32,377 nucleotides of DNA. Origin: Laetiporus sulphureus 93-53. Taxonomy: Eukaryota > Basidiomycota > Agaricomycetes > Polyporales > Laetiporaceae. Both the position numbers and the translations under genes were made by a program. Every line of letters starts with the position of its first letter. The stretch's first letter is position 1. Location of the stretch: assembly GCF_001632365.1 (NCBI RefSeq), contig NW_024468540.1, positions 421,224-453,600 on the forward strand, written 5' to 3'. The notes under the pieces were generated by a model, which worked only from the letters and a program-made list of their open reading frames with translations, was not told the DNA's origin and did no database searches. This document shows, piece by piece, positions 31,949 through 32,377 of the stretch.

Positions 31949-32229
31949 TCGGTCATGGCCACATCGGCACTTTCTTTAATTCACGTTATCACCGTAGTTT
32001 TCGCGGGTGCATTTGCAACCCTGCGCTTCTTAACTCACGCACGCACACACTACTCAGCTGCCCGCTGCACGATGACGCCCGGCACATCCTATTCAGCGTT
32101 GCCAACTCCACCCGCACCCACCTCCGCCGCCTATGGAAACACCTCGAGGGCTTGGACCGTCTCGCATACTTCATTGCTACCACCCCTGCCTTCACCTCTG
32201 CGAGCCTTGCGCCATTTGACGCAGGCTGA
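31800..32229 (+). pseudogene. C-terminal zinc-binding segment of LINE ORF2, out of frame
   Basis: Continuation of ORF2 in the -1 frame, from the GAGC-rich tract to TGA at 32227-32229. It reads ATSSWQEEYAATDRPTALRE, then VVGHGHIGTFFNSRYHRSF and a Cys/His cluster, CICNPALLNSRTHTLLSC (CX1CX9HX4C). In LINEs with RNase H such a segment normally closes ORF2 and may aid nucleic-acid binding. No separate start codon is expected. Either a one-base deletion or a programmed -1 shift separates it from the main frame; simple mutation is more likely. Confidence 0.75.
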
Positions 32230-32377
32230 TCGCCCCACCCGCGGCTCAGCCGCCCATTCACCTTCCCCTTCATTATGCTCACCCTGAGTTGCGCCGCACA
32301 GTAGCGTACACCCGTGCCTGTACATCCTCCCATTACACGCCGCACATAGCGCGGGATAGAAATAAATGCCAAAAAAA
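32230..32377 (+). other. LINE 3' UTR and terminal A run
   Basis: About 140 non-coding bases after the ORF2 C-terminal segment end in GAAATAAATGCC and seven A at the window edge. An AATAAA-like signal (AAATAAAT) lies directly before the run. The flanking target site is outside the window. Confidence 0.75.

Larger units (their letters stand above)
26685..32377 (+). mobile_element. Tad1-like LINE (non-LTR) retrotransposon
   Basis: Two open reading frames in the non-LTR order. ORF1 carries zinc knuckles; ORF2 carries an AP-type endonuclease, a reverse transcriptase with YVDD, RNase H and a Cys/His C-terminal segment. The element ends in AAATAAATGCC and a run of A at the last base of the window, as expected of a LINE 3' end made by target-primed reverse transcription. 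There are no LTRs. The architecture fits the Tad1 clade common in fungi; the clade assignment is from domain order only. The start given is that of ORF1; the true 5' end is upstream. One nonsense codon in ORF1 and one frameshift in ORF2 make this copy probably inactive. Confidence 0.85.

Noticed and set aside
28313..32229. LTR retrotransposon or virus interpretation of the reverse transcriptase
   Set aside because: AP endonuclease at the N-terminus, no protease or integrase, no LTRs and a 3' A tail identify a non-LTR element.

Overview
The window is fungal genomic DNA, most likely from an agaricomycete basidiomycete. Genes are dense and cut by many short introns (47-81 bases, mostly GT-AG), intergenic gaps are short, the conserved genes are fungal (DASH complex DAD2, MED14/RGR1, SCY1/CEX1-like, CDC1/TED1-like, CMC4), and the right end holds a fungal-type LINE retrotransposon with an A tail. 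The gene models below were assembled by hand from splice signals and reading-frame continuity; no alignment or RNA evidence was available.

Layout. 3-347 (-): CMC4, a tiny twin-CX9C mitochondrial protein with a 15-base exon. About 1018-1537 (+): a possible unknown spliced gene. 2281-4909 (-): a broken gene that joins a domain with a PD-(D/E)XK-like nuclease signature to a protein-kinase-like domain. 5111-7019 (+): a 497-residue protein with a mitochondrial-type presequence. 7387-11768 (-): Mediator subunit MED14. 12192-15483 (+): SCY1-like pseudokinase with HEAT-type C-terminal half. 15602-16061 (-): DAD2. 16241-21122 (+): a 1366-residue Ser/Pro-rich protein with a membrane segment near the C-terminus, built from a run of phase-1 exons. 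21495-21745 (+): a probable 66-residue spliced gene. 22088-23933 (+): a CDC1/TED1/PGAP5-type membrane metallophosphoesterase. 24554-25823: a second, 5'-truncated copy of the kinase-like segment, also broken. 26685-32377 (+): a Tad1-like LINE with ORF1 (zinc-knuckle gag-like), ORF2 (AP endonuclease, reverse transcriptase, RNase H) and a terminal A run that coincides with the end of the window.

How it fits together. The middle is ordinary single-copy housekeeping sequence: transcription (MED14), tRNA/vesicle traffic (SCY1-like), kinetochore (DAD2), GPI-anchor or ER metal-dependent phosphoesterase (CDC1-like) and mitochondria (CMC4 and the 5111 gene). It is bracketed by accessory DNA: two direct copies of the kinase-like segment about 22.5 kb apart, each with its own disabling indel, and the retrotransposon. 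The least ordinary items are the nuclease-kinase fusion gene with its broken paralogue and the large phase-1 exon-chain protein with internal repeated motifs.
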